From Euglena gracilis (Eukaryota; Euglenida; Euglenophyceae; Euglenales), in the NCBI GenBank assembly GCA_039621445.1, contig CP154955.1, positions 29,085,471 to 29,149,470 on the forward strand: a DNA stretch of 64,000 nucleotides, in the 5' to 3' direction. Every line of letters begins with the position of its first letter. The stretch's first letter is position 1. The translations under genes were made by a program, and so were the position numbers. The notes under the pieces were generated by a model that worked only from the letters and a program-made list of their open reading frames with translations, was not told the origin of the DNA and did not search any database. This document shows, one piece after another, positions 31,490-42,343 of this stretch.

Positions 31490-32785
31490 TCTGCATCTTG
31501 AATAGCATTCAATCTTGTCCGGTGTCTGAATCTTGTCCAATGTCAACGTCTTGTCCAGTATTTGCATATTGTGTGGTCTCTGCACCTTGTCCAGCATGTA
31601 CATCTTGTCCAACATCTGCATCTCGTCCAATATGTGCATCCACTGCATCTTGTCCAGCATATGCATCTTGTCCAGCATCCGCATCTTGTCCAGCATCTGC
31701 AACCACTGCATGTTGTCCAGCATCTGCATCTTTTCCAACATCTACAACCAATACATCTTGTCTAGCATTTGCATGTTGTCCAAGGAACTGTGATTGAAGC
31801 TCTGCGAACTGGTCTGCAGCAGGAACATTTCTGGTGTTGTTGTTCTGGAGTTCTGAGATTTGCTTTTTGGCTAATTTCAACATCTGCATCTTGTCCAGCA
31901 TCTGCGTCCACGACATCTTGTCCAGCATCTGCATCTTGTCCAGTGTCCACATTTTGTCGAGCATCTGCATCTCGTCCAGCATCTGCAACCACTGCATCTT
32001 GTCCATCACCTGCATCTTGTCCAACAGCTGCATTTTGTCCAGCATCTGCATCTTGTCCAGCATCTCCGTCCACTGCATTTTGTCCAACATCTGCATCTTG
32101 TCCAGCATCTGCATCCACGACATCTTGTCCAGCATCTGCATCTTGTGCAACATTTGCATTTTGTCTAACATCTGCATCTCATCTAGTATCTGCGTCCGCG
32201 ACATCTTGTCCTGCATCTGCATCTTGTCCAGCGTCTGCATTTTGTCCAGCATCTGCATCTCGTCCAGTGCCTGCGTCCACTGCATTTTGTCCAACATCTG
32301 CATCTTGTCCAGCATCTGCGTCCACGACATGTTGTCCTGCATCTGCATCTTGTCCGGCGTCTGCATTTTGTCCAGCATCTGCTTCTCGTCCAGCATCTGC
32401 AACCACTGCATCTTGTCCGGCGTTTGCATCTTGTCCAGCGTCTGCATTTCGTCCAGCATCTGCATCTTGTCCAGCATCTACGTGCACGACATCTTGTCCA
32501 GCTGCATCCTGTCCAGCGTCTGCATTTTGTCCAGCATCTGCATCTCGTCCAGTATCTCCGTCCACTGCATTTTGTCGAGCATCTGCATCTTGTCCAGCAT
32601 CTCCGTCCACTGCATTTTGTCCAACATCTGCATCTTGTCCAGCATCTGCATCCACGACATCTTGTCCAGCATCTGCATCTTGTGCAGCGTTTGCATTTTG
32701 TCTAGCATCTGCATCTCGTCTAGGATCTACGTCCACGACATCTTGTCCTGCATCTGCATCTTGTACAGCGTCTGTATTTTGACCC
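31490..32785. repeat. 18-bp coding-compatible minisatellite, about 70 units
   Basis: The unit ATCTTGTCCAGCATCTGC has variants (GTCCACGAC, AACCACTGC spacers) forming a higher-order pattern. Because 18 is divisible by 3 and the unit lacks stops, frames of over 300 codons stay open on both strands (LDKMQM repeats on minus, ASCPAS repeats on plus). No start context, domain or splice evidence supports a gene. Confidence 0.9.
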
Positions 32786-32995
32786 AAATTAGCCCATTAT
32801 TTGCCCAAATCAATGCAAATTAGCCGAAATTAGCAAACAAAACAAAACCATTTTGCCAAAAAGCCAAGATGGGTGAAATGGGAGGCTGGGAGGCAACATA
32901 GAGCTTAATTGAAGCCAAAACTGACTGTATTCGGCCAGCATTGTACTTAATTATTTGCTGTGCGAAAAATAGGGTCATCTGAAATCCAAAGTGGT

Positions 32996-33230
32996 GTTTG
33001 TTTGGCTGTGCCCGGGGGGAGGGGCGGGGGAGGGGGGAGGGGGGAGGGGGGCGGGGGGGAGGGGGGGGGAACCTCCCCGAACAACAATTTTGTGTGGACA
33101 AATTTGACAATAAAAAAAGCAAAGAAACAGTCAAAATTTTGTATAAAAAAAAACACAAAACAAAAAATAACAAACAACAAAAATCAAAAAAAATAAAAAA
33201 ATTTTAAAAAAAAAAAAATGAAAAGGATAA
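32996..33230. repeat. G-rich (GGGGAGG)n followed by A-rich low complexity
   Basis: G-rich at 33015-33070, then AAAAACAAAA-type sequence at 33110-33225. No gene. Confidence 0.85.
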
Positions 33231-33590
33231 AAACCCAGGGAGGACCAACCCCGGATCCCGGAAGGCTCCAGGACTCTCCTATGCTCTAATACAACATCCT
33301 TTTGTGGACAAAATTTGGCGGACTAGCAAACGGTAAACGGTAAAAGCTTCAGGAGGGACATGCGTCTTTGTGGCGAATGGACAAATGGTTTTCAACAAAT
33401 CGGCAGACACAGCGTACGGAAAACCGTAAAAGCAAAATCAGGGAGGCGTCTTTGTGGCAAATAGATAAGTGGTTTTCAATTCTTTCCAATTGGCGGGCAT
33501 GGCATAAATAGCAAACAAACAACGTCATTTGTGTGTAAATATATAACGGATGCAAAGATGGAGGGTTGAACATGGCCTGTGTACAAAATT

Positions 33591-33832
33591 GGTTACCTGC
33601 CGGAGGCTCCAGGAGGCTCCAGGGAGGCTCCAGGAGGCTCCTCAGGTAACCAGCCTCCATGGAGGCTCCTTTTTAGGGAGCCTCCAGGAGGCTCCAGGGA
33701 GGCTCCAGGGAGGCTCAGGTAACCAGCCTCCAGGGAGGCTCCTTTTTAGGGAGCCTCCAGGAGGCTCCAGGGAGGCTCCAGGGAGGCTCAGGTAACCAGC
33801 CTCCTTGGAGCCTCCCTGAAGGCTCCAGGTAA
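33591..33832. repeat. GGAGGCTCCAGG minisatellite (right array)
   Basis: Same unit types and the same GTTACCTGCC start as the array at 31071. Confidence 0.85.
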
Positions 33833-33859
33833 CCAAAAGTGAGGATTCCAAATTTTCTG

Positions 33860-34460
33860 GGACCCCCCAATTAGAACCCCCCCCCTCGGGTTTTCCACAG
33901 ACTGACCGAATAGTGGCCCCCAGGGGGGTTCTAATTGTGGGGGGGGGGGTTATGTTATTGGATAGGCTATGTTTCAAGGATACCAGATATCAATTTTGTT
34001 CCTGATGCCGACCTGTTTTCATGGACATTATTTGAGGTTTTCACCATTTTCAGAATTTTTTTGGTCAACTTTGTCTTGTCGGCCAGCTTGGTCGGGGGGG
34101 GGGGCTGTTATTTGGATTTTTGGCGGGAACCGAGGGGGGGGGGGTTCTATTTGGGGGGGTTGCTATTTGGGGTGGGGGGCTTCTAATTAGGGGGGTTATG
34201 TGTGTATGACAGTGTGTACCCCCAAACATAAGCAACCCCCTATGAGCAAATCCCAAATATCAGCAACCCTTTGGTCGATTTTGGGCTGACCCAAAACATA
34301 AGCAATCCTAATTTACGCCACCCCTGACGGTCTGGAATGAAATATTTCATTAAAATGGCATAAAAACGGAAATGAAATCAGCGGATTCCAAATGTGAGCA
34401 ACTCCAAATATAAGCAAACCCCTGGAGCCGATTTTCAGACATTCAAAACATAAGCAACCA
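33860..34460. repeat. C/G-run foldbacks with TTCTAATT, then AACATAAGCAACC repeats
   Basis: CCAATTAGAACCCCCC at 33868 pairs with GGGGGGTTCTAATTG at 33924, and more GGTTCTATTTGGGG blocks follow to 34195. From 34225 to 34460 there are four to five copies of AAACATAAGCAACC. Confidence 0.55.
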
Positions 34461-35260
34461 GTTGCTTGTATTTCGGTGGGGAGGTTCAATAACACACAAA
34501 ATAAACAAACAAACTTTTCCCTACTGCCTTCATGCAAAAACCTCATGCATTCTCCACCAAGCTCGTGGGCAATGGTTGTCGGCTGAGACAAGCTCAAATC
34601 GGAGGTGAGGGCTGATTTCAGTTGGGATATTAAAATGAAACAGGAAATAATTCTCACATGAAAACTTACAAAGCAATAGCAGAAAATAGCAGAAACTAAA
34701 ACTACGGGAGCACACCCAACCAACCAAACCAGGTAGAGACCGCATCAAAAACCATGGTAGGCACCAAAGGGGCGGGTTGATGCAAAGGCAATGGAAATGA
34801 GAAAAAAAAAAAACATATGCCAACACCATGTGTGAACTCAAAAAGCAACCCAATGAGGCCATGAAAAAAAAACAACAATCTTGCATAATGAAAGCTCTCA
34901 AAAATAAAAGTAATGGGTATGATTAAAAAAATCATGGATCTTGGAACTCATGCTAGGATTATGGATACCTATGTTGCAAAGATCAAATGCCATATCCAAG
35001 CAACGTGAGCCAACTATGAGAAGGGTGGAACCATGAGAAAAAACAAAACAATCTTTGTCTAACACAATGTGACGAATCTCAAAAAATAACCCACATAGGT
35101 ATTCCTAAAAAAAATTCTCATGATACCTTCCTGCATAATGAGGAGAGGGGATTGCCTAGTCTGGAGGAGGGGATAACCTCAAGACTTTGGCAATAGATAC
35201 TATCTATGAATGCAACAGATGCCATATCCCAAGCCTCTGGAGAAAAACGGTCAAACTACC
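34461..35260. other. Stretch without supported genes
   Basis: AT-rich. A minus-strand stretch near 34620-34520 looked like an exon (polypyrimidine tract and acceptor) but matches no family convincingly. Confidence 0.4.
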
Positions 35261-35268
35261 CACACAAG

Positions 35269-36795
35269 CAAGCACCTATAATCAAGCCCAAAAATTTCCC
35301 CATTTTAGGCCATTTTAGGCCATTTTAGGCCATTTAAGGCCATTTTAGGCCATTTTAGGCCATTTTAAGGTATAGGTGGGGGTTCTGAAAATCATAACTT
35401 GCGTCATTTTTGTCCCGAAAACTGCATAATAACGTGTGCGAACCTTCTCTTATTCAGTTATGAGAAACGCACATCCCAAAAAGCATGCAAAATTCATGAA
35501 CACTGGATCAAAACCATGGGAAGCTCAACAAATCTTAATTCATGCCCTATACAGGAATTCTGAACAGTAAGAATTTGTGGCAGTGAAATATTTTCAGAAA
35601 ACAAACGTGGACAAATATTAAAAGTTTTTATTTGTGCGACCAAAAAAGCCCCCAGTTTTTTGTATTTTGTGAAATCTATACCATTTTGCGGGATTTCGCA
35701 AAAAGAAGTTTCTGACTTTTCTGGGGGAATAATTCATCTTCATTGTCTGCACGTGGCTTATATTTTTCCCATCTGGTCCAAAATCTATGTTTCCCAAAGT
35801 TTTAGGTTGTGTGTTGTGTGTGCAGCAATTTTGAGGGGTTTAACTCGAGAAGGTGGGGGAATTGAGGGTAATGAGTGGAGACTCTTTTTTGTCGGGTATT
35901 TCACAGGCCACTATGACGTGATGATGGGAGAGCAAGTTTGCATGAGTGTCAAACTTTCAGCAGACAAAAAAAGCCAAAATTTTTTTCAAATTTTGGGGCC
36001 AAGATACACAAATTAAGGAACCAAGTGTGAATGGAAGGAGGAGGGGAGCCAAACTCTGGGGGGGTTTATGGCATACAAAGTTGGTACCTGAAGATTGACT
36101 CCCAAGCCCTCCCAAATATAAGACAAATATAAGACCCCAACCACGCCATAAGACACTCCCAACCTTGGACGTCATTTGGGGATTTTCGGTCCAACGCCAA
36201 AGTTGAGGCTGTTGCCTGGTGAGATTCAATTTGATTTTGGCATTGTTTTAGCCATTTGGGCCTTTTTTGGTGATTGCAGAGATCAAAGGGCAAAACTGAA
36301 AACAATTCCTCTTCTCCGTGTTTGGTTTCCCCCTAGGAGAAACTTAATACTAAAACTTCATTCCAAATTTGCACTGTTTCATTATTTGCGAAGCAGACAT
36401 CGTTGCACACCAAAAAAGGATGGGAGTAAGAAAAATACTGCTGTCCAAACCTTCAAAATTCAGCTACCAAAAAAAGGTTGGGGACCGTGGATTTGGGGAC
36501 TGATACTATTATTAGTTGGGATGAAAAAAAGGGCGTTGCGGGGCTGTGCTCCTCTACCAAATCCACTGTTCGCCGTCCACATTGACAAAAGACACCAAAA
36601 GTCAGTACCTGAATGGCTACAGTTGTTCACAAAAAAAATGTGTAACAAAATTTTTCCCATTTTAGGCCATTTTAGGCCATTTTAGGCCATTTTAGGGACC
36701 CCCACCTATAGGGGGTCAAAAAGTCATTTTAGGCCATTTTAGGCCATTTTAGGCCATTTTAGGCCATTTTAGGCCATTTTAGCTATAGGTGCTTG
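35269..36795. mobile_element. hAT-type non-autonomous element, 1.53 kb, with TTTTAGGCCA subterminal repeats
   Basis: Perfect 12-bp inverted ends (CAAGCACCTATA at 35269, TATAGGTGCTTG ending 36795) and a perfect 8-bp target duplication CACACAAG (35261-35268, 36796-36803). Arrays of the 10-mer CCATTTTAGG lie near both ends (35300-35365, 36657-36782), in the same orientation. The longest frame inside (36176-36685, plus) has no transposase resemblance. A solo copy of the left end plus 10-mers is at 38961-39033. Confidence 0.8.
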
Positions 36796-37019
36796 CACAC
36801 AAGAAAACCAATTTGGTGATCAGGGGGAGGGATGAGCAACAAGGCCCAAATATGAAATATAAAATGCAAATGTGAAATGCAAATGGTGCAAAAGCAAACA
36901 CAAAAAAAATTAATAAATAAACACAAACAATCCGGTTTTCATATTGTTTGTTCACAACCACTTCTGCATTGACTGGCTTTATGCGGGGTTTCAGACATGC
37001 CATTATTTGTTTGGTGCAA

Positions 37020-37230
37020 GAAAAAAAAATTCCCAGGGAAAATTTTTAAGGTTTTTTAAGGTCATCACGGGGAAGAAAAACTTCCCTGGGGTGATTTTTT
37101 TAAGGTTTTTTAAGGTTTTTTAAGGTTTTTTAAGGCATTTTGGCAAAAAAAATTTAAGGTTTTTTAAGGATTTTTAAGGTTTTTTAAGGCACCTTAAAAA
37201 ATAATAATGCCTGCACATGACAGGTTTGGC
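37020..37230. repeat. (AAGGTTTTTT)n repeat with TAATAATGCCTG border
   Basis: 10-bp units TTTTTTAAGG, ending CCTTAAAAAATAATAATGCCTG. The same border occurs at 39757-39770 after an inverted-orientation (CCTTAAAAAA)n array. Confidence 0.7.
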
Positions 37231-37689
37231 CCAATTTCACATTTGTGTGGTTGCATTTCACAAATCTTGTTCCGCTCTTCTTTTGGTGTACATTTTTAAT
37301 GCATTTTTTGACCTTTTTGCCCTTTTTTTCAAAAAAAATGTCCAAGACAGATTGTTTGTGTTCTTGTTAGAAAAGGTGTGAATGCTTGCCCAAAAGAATG
37401 CAGCGTGTTGTACAGCAATCATGTTGCAAAGAAAAAAAAATTCCCCGAAGGAGGTAAGCATTTTTCTAAGTCCTCTCTGGTAGAAAATTGTACAAGCACA
37501 AGGAGCTTTAAAGGAATTTACATGCAAGTTGCATTGATTTGCATTTTTTGCCAAGGTTTCTGGCATAGTTCGGTTGGCCTCGGTTCACCAAAAGCTGTGA
37601 CACACGGCAGAATAAGCAAAACTGGCAACCACATCTTTCTTGATTTGAATTACTTAAGACATTCTTAGAGGAGTCAACCCAAATTGCTC

Positions 37690-38125
37690 AAAAGTGCAAT
37701 TGCAGCAAAAGTTGCATGAACAACAAAAAAATCCCGATTTGGGACAATTTACTACGCTGGAGCAGTTTCCCACACTTGCCACAGCATTTCAAGCAGCGAA
37801 ACAGTGCGTTCTCCAATTGAGCGGTGATTCCGCGAATTTTTCCCACTTTTTTTTGCCCAAGCACGCGAAAGTTTTGGTCCCCACACTTATGTGCAGCAGT
37901 TGGAAGAAAGACTTTCTCGTTTGGATCAGAAACCTTGCCATTGTGGAGAAATTCCTGCTGAATTTGCATGCTTTCACACCCAAAATCTCGAATATCGCAA
38001 AGTAGGATTGAGAATTTGCAACAACAGTGGCAAAATGACACAGTGGATATCCGAACCGCAATCGCGGATTTGCAGACCCGCAATGTGGCAACCCGTGCCA
38101 GGACGGTCCTTAGGCAAAAAAAAAA
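37690..38125 (+). pseudogene. gag: Relic of the gag gene found at 1545-2921
   Basis: Plus strand. KNPDLGQFTTLEQFPTL corresponds to KNPDMGVFVTLEQFSAL of the intact Gag. After a frame change near 37880, QQLEERLSRLDQKPCHCGE corresponds to KQLEEILSRLERESCRCGE. After another, NDTVDIRTAIADLQTRN corresponds to NNFVDIQTAIAELQNRN. No LTRs were recognised around it. It shows this gag lineage has older copies in the genome. Confidence 0.75.
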
Positions 38126-38279
38126 TCCTGTCCCCATACACTTCAACCAAAAATTAAGGAAAAGGGGATTTTGGCAGGGGAAAAATTTTTGAAAATACGT
38201 TGAAAAATGAACCCAAAATGTATGGTTGGTTTTTTGATGAAAAATCACATTTTCCCCAAAAAATCACCAAAATTTTAGG

Positions 38280-38700
38280 GATGAAAATTGTTAGTTTTTA
38301 GGAGGGGGGGGTCAAAAAATGCAGGTCAAAAAAATGGGACCAAATTTTGGAACAATCAAATTTTACTGACATTTTTCCCTTGGAAATTTTTTGGATTTTC
38401 AGTGGCATTATTTTGCTTCCAAAATCTCTCAAAATTAAAATTTTGAGAAATGTTGATTTTGACAAAAAAAAACTCAAAGATTTCAGGGTTAAATTTGGTA
38501 GTTTTAGGAGGGGGGGGGTGGAAAATAACGAAGGTCAAAAAAGGTGGACCAAATTTTGGCACAGTCAAATTTTACTGACACTTTTCCTCTGTCAAATTTG
38601 TTGGATTTTCAATGGCATTTTTCTTGCTTCAAAAACCTCTCAAATTCAAAATTTTGAGAAAATGTTGATTTTTTGGAAGATGTGAAAAATGGGGGTTTGA
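38280..38700 (+). repeat. Two tandem copies of a roughly 210-bp AT-rich repeat
   Basis: GGACCAAATTTTGG...CAATCAAATTTTACTGAC...TTTTGAGAAA occurs at 38336 and, diverged, at 38546. It is followed by T/A-rich low complexity to 38950. Confidence 0.65.
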
Positions 38701-39594
38701 GGGAGTTTAATGGCCATTTTTTGAGGAAAAAGTTTTAAAATAATTTTTTGTCATCAAAAAGTGACGTTTTTAAGTTTTTCCAGACTTTTTTTTTGTTGCG
38801 GTTTTTTTTATAAAAAAACACATATTTTTAAAAAACTTGTTTTCTTTTTGAAGAATTTATTTATAAAAAACTTGTTTTTTTAAAAAAAAGTTTTTTTTAA
38901 AAAACATGCTTTTTAAAAAAAAACATTTTTTGTTTCAAAAAAAAACAAGCAGTCAACCTTGGCAAGCACCTATGGTCAAGCCCCAAAATTTCCCCATTTG
39001 AGGCCATTTTAGGCCATTTAAGGCCAACAGGCAAACAAATGTCCTGAATAGGGTCAGAAATTTAAAGTAATTGCAATGAAAAAAAATGGATGGTTTCGAG
39101 TTTCGAGTGTCGAGGTGACCCACTCTGTATCCCATGCAACAAGGTTTTGAGCAATGTGTATGGCGGCACACTGCATGGGCACGCGTTTGGTATTGCTCAC
39201 ATGAAAAAGTTGGATTATTTTGTCGGTGTTCATGAGGCTATCCGGTGTGGGTGCACGGGTCAGGGCGGTCCATCAGGGACGGGATTTTTTTTTTTCAGTT
39301 AACTGCCCCTTAAAGACTGCCCCTCCAGGGCAGTTTTGGACCCGAAATAATTTTTCTGGAGTCTTCGGCGCCGGGTGTTTTTTTGACCCATTTTGGGACC
39401 CATATGCAGGAACCCATAGCTAAAATGGCCTAAAATTCCTAAAATGCCTAGAATGGCCTAAAATTCCTAAAATGACTAAAATGGCAATAACTGTCCCTCA
39501 TGGACCGCCCTGATCCCATGCTTCGCCCGAGGCTTCTTCCTTGGGCGTTCCGAAGCCACAGGAGTCTGAAGCCATCGGGCCATCTTCGGGGTCT

Positions 39595-39770
39595 GAGATT
39601 TTACTTGAGGAAAAAAATGCCTTAAAAACCCTTAAAATTTTTTAAAATTCCTCAAAAAACCTTAAAAAACCTTAAAAAACCTTAAAAAACGCCTTAAAAT
39701 TTTTTGAGAAATCTCGCCTTAAAAAAAAATAATGCCTGGTCATGTGCAACTTCAAGTTGTCCGGTAGAAA
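39595..39770. repeat. (CCTTAAAAAA)n repeat
   Basis: 10-bp units in inverted orientation relative to 37030-37195, with the same terminal TAATGCCTG border. Confidence 0.65.
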
Positions 39771-40398
39771 AGCAATTTGCCTGTGTTATTGCCCCGCCAA
39801 AAACTGGAAAGGAAAAATATGCAAAAAAAGGTAAAAATTGAGACTTTTCACAAAAGTTTCATTGTCCAAAAAATGCAAAATGTGCAAAAAATGCGAATTT
39901 TAGATTATGCAACAAATTCAAATTATGCAATTTGCATATTTAACCCCTGCAATTTTTCGGCAGGGGAGATAAAACTTTGGAGAAAGAATTCATATCTGCT
40001 GTTACAAACAAGCTGAGACAAAATTTACAGTGCTGAGTGCAAATATTGGGGGGGTGGGGGGACTGGAATGAAAAATATTGATTCCCAAACCTTCAGAAGC
40101 ATTGTAACATTGTAGCATTGCAGCATTGCAACTGGTTGCCAGGTGCGTGATGACAGGAAAAAATGCAAACGCCGGCAGCATCCAGACAATTATCCAGGTT
40201 GGGACTTTTGGAAAGACAACTGGGACAGCCAATGGATATTGATTTTTTTTTTCAGGTTGGCCGGTATTGGGGTGCCTGGCAACTTCCTATGCTGACAAGT
40301 GGGACAATGCTGGGGATCCTGAAAGTTTCCCAAGCAGGACCCGACAGTTGCTTAGGTATGGCAACACCCCAAGGTGTGCCTCGGGGGGGGGGGTATAC

Positions 40399-40598
40399 CA
40401 CAACAGAAGCTCAGAGAAGGAGGCCTGGTTGGGGCAGTGAGGGTAGTAGCGCAAATGATGTGCAAAAGTGTTCACGTTGAAGGGGTATGCCACGTCCGAT
40501 TGGTAGACTTGCTGGACGCCAGGGTTGATGGTGACTGGAGGAGGTCCGCTGACAAGGTGGTCATTCTGGGGGACGAAATGCAAGCCCGACTGTGCCAC
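40399..40598 (-). CDS. RING ligase gene: second exon of the DAR2-like domain
   Basis: Minus-strand frame in phase 0 after a strong acceptor (TTCTCTGCCACAG before 40598). The sequence includes VSGPPPVTINPGVQQVYQ, then YPFNVNTFAHHLRYYP. In MGRN1/LUL proteins the corresponding part of the substrate-side domain has a pattern of aromatic residue, G-x-x-Q and aromatic residue, followed by an F...L.Y block, so the position between the exons at 42.1 and 29.1 kb fits. The likely donor is TG/GTATAC after 40399 (phase 2). It is GC-richer than its surroundings. The homology call is by pattern only and is weaker than for the neighbouring exons. Confidence 0.55.
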
Positions 40599-41737
40599 CT
40601 GTGGCAGAGAAGGCAATCACCAAGTTTACACCAGGAACAAGTGGTTCTCAACCAAAGAAGTCTGACCATGCCACCCCCCCCCTTTGAGAGGTGTAATCAC
40701 AGCCCCTTCTCCCCCTCCCCGTCCTCACTTCAGCAAATTTTGACTGACGGGTCGGAATGGGACGCATAGGGCCGTGCCGCGCTCGGCGAGTCGCCCTGGA
40801 GTCGTGAAATGTGTAAAGGGTGCCTGCTCAATAAACAAGTTGAAAGAACACATTTTCATCAGAAAAGGGCAAAAAAGGCTTCACAATTCAGGTCTTCTGT
40901 AAAAAAAATACATTGACCCAACACCAAAAAACAAAATGTCCTGTTCAAGGTCAGCGAAGGTGGACCCCACCTTTGCGCATACCTCTGATCCAGCTCAAAA
41001 ATGAAACTCCCACACCCTCAAAAAATACCCCCCCCCCCCACCGAACTGGCTGCTTTTGGCTGCTTATTGGTTGTTATTGTTGTTTTGCTATTTTATCACC
41101 CAAAAATGGCCAAATGCAACTAACCAATACAAACAGTGGTCAAAGCGGTCAAAAAACCCAGTTTGGCCAAAAGTGGCCCAAAATGGCCAAACATGGAGAA
41201 ACGACCAAAAATCTCTGAAACGTGGCAAAAAAAAAGTGGCCAAAGGGGTCAAATTTGGCCCGAAATGGCCAAAAAAATGCCCAATTTGGCAAACAAAAAG
41301 GCAAGGAATAGCCAGAAGCGGTTGAAGTGGCCAAAATGGCTGCAAATGTCTCACAGTAGCCAAAAAAAAAGACAGCATCACTCTGCATTGCCCTGAATCA
41401 TCGAAGGTGCTTGGCTGCAGAAACTGCACAGAACTGGTTCACATCGCAGAGGGAAATACACAAACAAAACAACCGCAAAATAATCACATTTTCACCTTGA
41501 GAAATTGCAAAACATACGCAGGAAATCAAACAAAATACCCCAAAAATGCAAATATTTCATTAGAGTGACATCTCTGCATCGAACAGTTGGAGAGTAAATT
41601 GAGTGATCACTGAAAGTTTCTTTTGGGCTACCTTGACTTCGAGGCCGGAGAACGCCAACCTGCAACCTGTCCTTCTGAACCCCTGTCTCCCATCTTTGCG
41701 ATCAGAAAGCTTGGGTCTTGAAGTGTCCAGAATGACA

Positions 41738-41972
41738 AACCCCCGCCCTAATAGAAGCACGGGGCCGCTACAAGCGCAGGGTCCAAATAAAAGCGCACCC
41801 CCCGCCGCCGAAGGCGGCGGTCCGCTACAAGCGCACCCCCCATTTTGATGGGATTTCTAAAAGAAATCAACAAAAATCGCGCAGGTTGGGTCCAAATAGA
41901 AGCGCACCCCCTGCCGCCAGGGGCGGCGGTCCCCTATAAGCGCACCCGTGCTTCTATTAGGGGGGGGGGGTT
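41738..41972. mobile_element. Foldback MITE with CTAATAGAAGCAC ends
   Basis: CCCTAATAGAAGCACGGG at the left pairs with CCCGTGCTTCTATTAGGG at the right. Inside, the block GGGTCCAAATA.AAGCGCACCCC...CGGCGGTCC occurs twice. It lies in the intron 110 bases beyond the exon at 42082. Confidence 0.65.
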
Positions 41973-42081
41973 AATCCAGTCAGCCCCTCAGTCCTTCTTT
42001 GGACTGAGGACTGAGGGCACTCGAACTAAGAGACTGGTGGGAGTCATCCTGCTTCATTTCACACTCCACAGGGAGAAACAC

Positions 42082-42231
42082 CTCGACACATGCAAATCGG
42101 ACTTCCACCGTGGTTGGCACTGTGCAGTCAATGGTGAATCGGACGAAATGGTCTCCTCCTGCTGCAGGAACCAAATGAAATGACGCCTTGTCCACAGTAG
42201 CCAAATTTTTGACAGCAATCATTTCTTGCTC
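42082..42231 (-). CDS. RING ligase gene: exon opening the DAR2-like domain
   Basis: Exactly 150 bp, phase 0 at both ends, acceptor CCATCAG before 42231 and donor GAG/GTGTTT after 42082. It encodes EMIAVKNLATVDKASFHL...HFVRFTIDCTVPTTVEVRF. This matches the start of the conserved domain of LUL/MGRN1 ligases: a basic 'vrN...v.K.s..L' strand followed by 'V.FtfD......i...F'. In the family this domain contributes to substrate binding. It splices in frame from the Pro-rich exon ending at 43830 and into the exon at 40598. Confidence 0.75.
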
Positions 42232-42343
42232 CTGATGGAATTGAGGTGCATTGGCACAGTGGTGTGCATTTTTGGAAGAAAGACACACAGCAGTGAGGTA
42301 AATTGCCAGCGACGCTTGAATGGCATATTCTGCATTCACATAT

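Larger units (their letters stand above)
31317..33596. mobile_element. Possible composite element between inverted 23-mers
   Basis: GTTACCAGTTTTGTGCACAGG at 31317-31339 is matched in inverted orientation at 33574-33596 (20 of 23 positions), each adjoining a GGAGGCTCC array. The interior is the 18-bp minisatellite plus G-rich and A-rich simple sequence. No transposase was seen. Confidence 0.35.

Noticed and set aside
31509-32782. Open frames of over 300 codons on both strands
   Set aside because: They are translations of an 18-bp stop-free minisatellite. No domain, start context or splice signal supports either.
34520-34625. Candidate extra exon of the RING gene (acceptor after a T-rich tract, EGSREKF motif)
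   Set aside because: The exon at 40399-40598 fits the expected domain position better, and this stretch has no convincing similarity.
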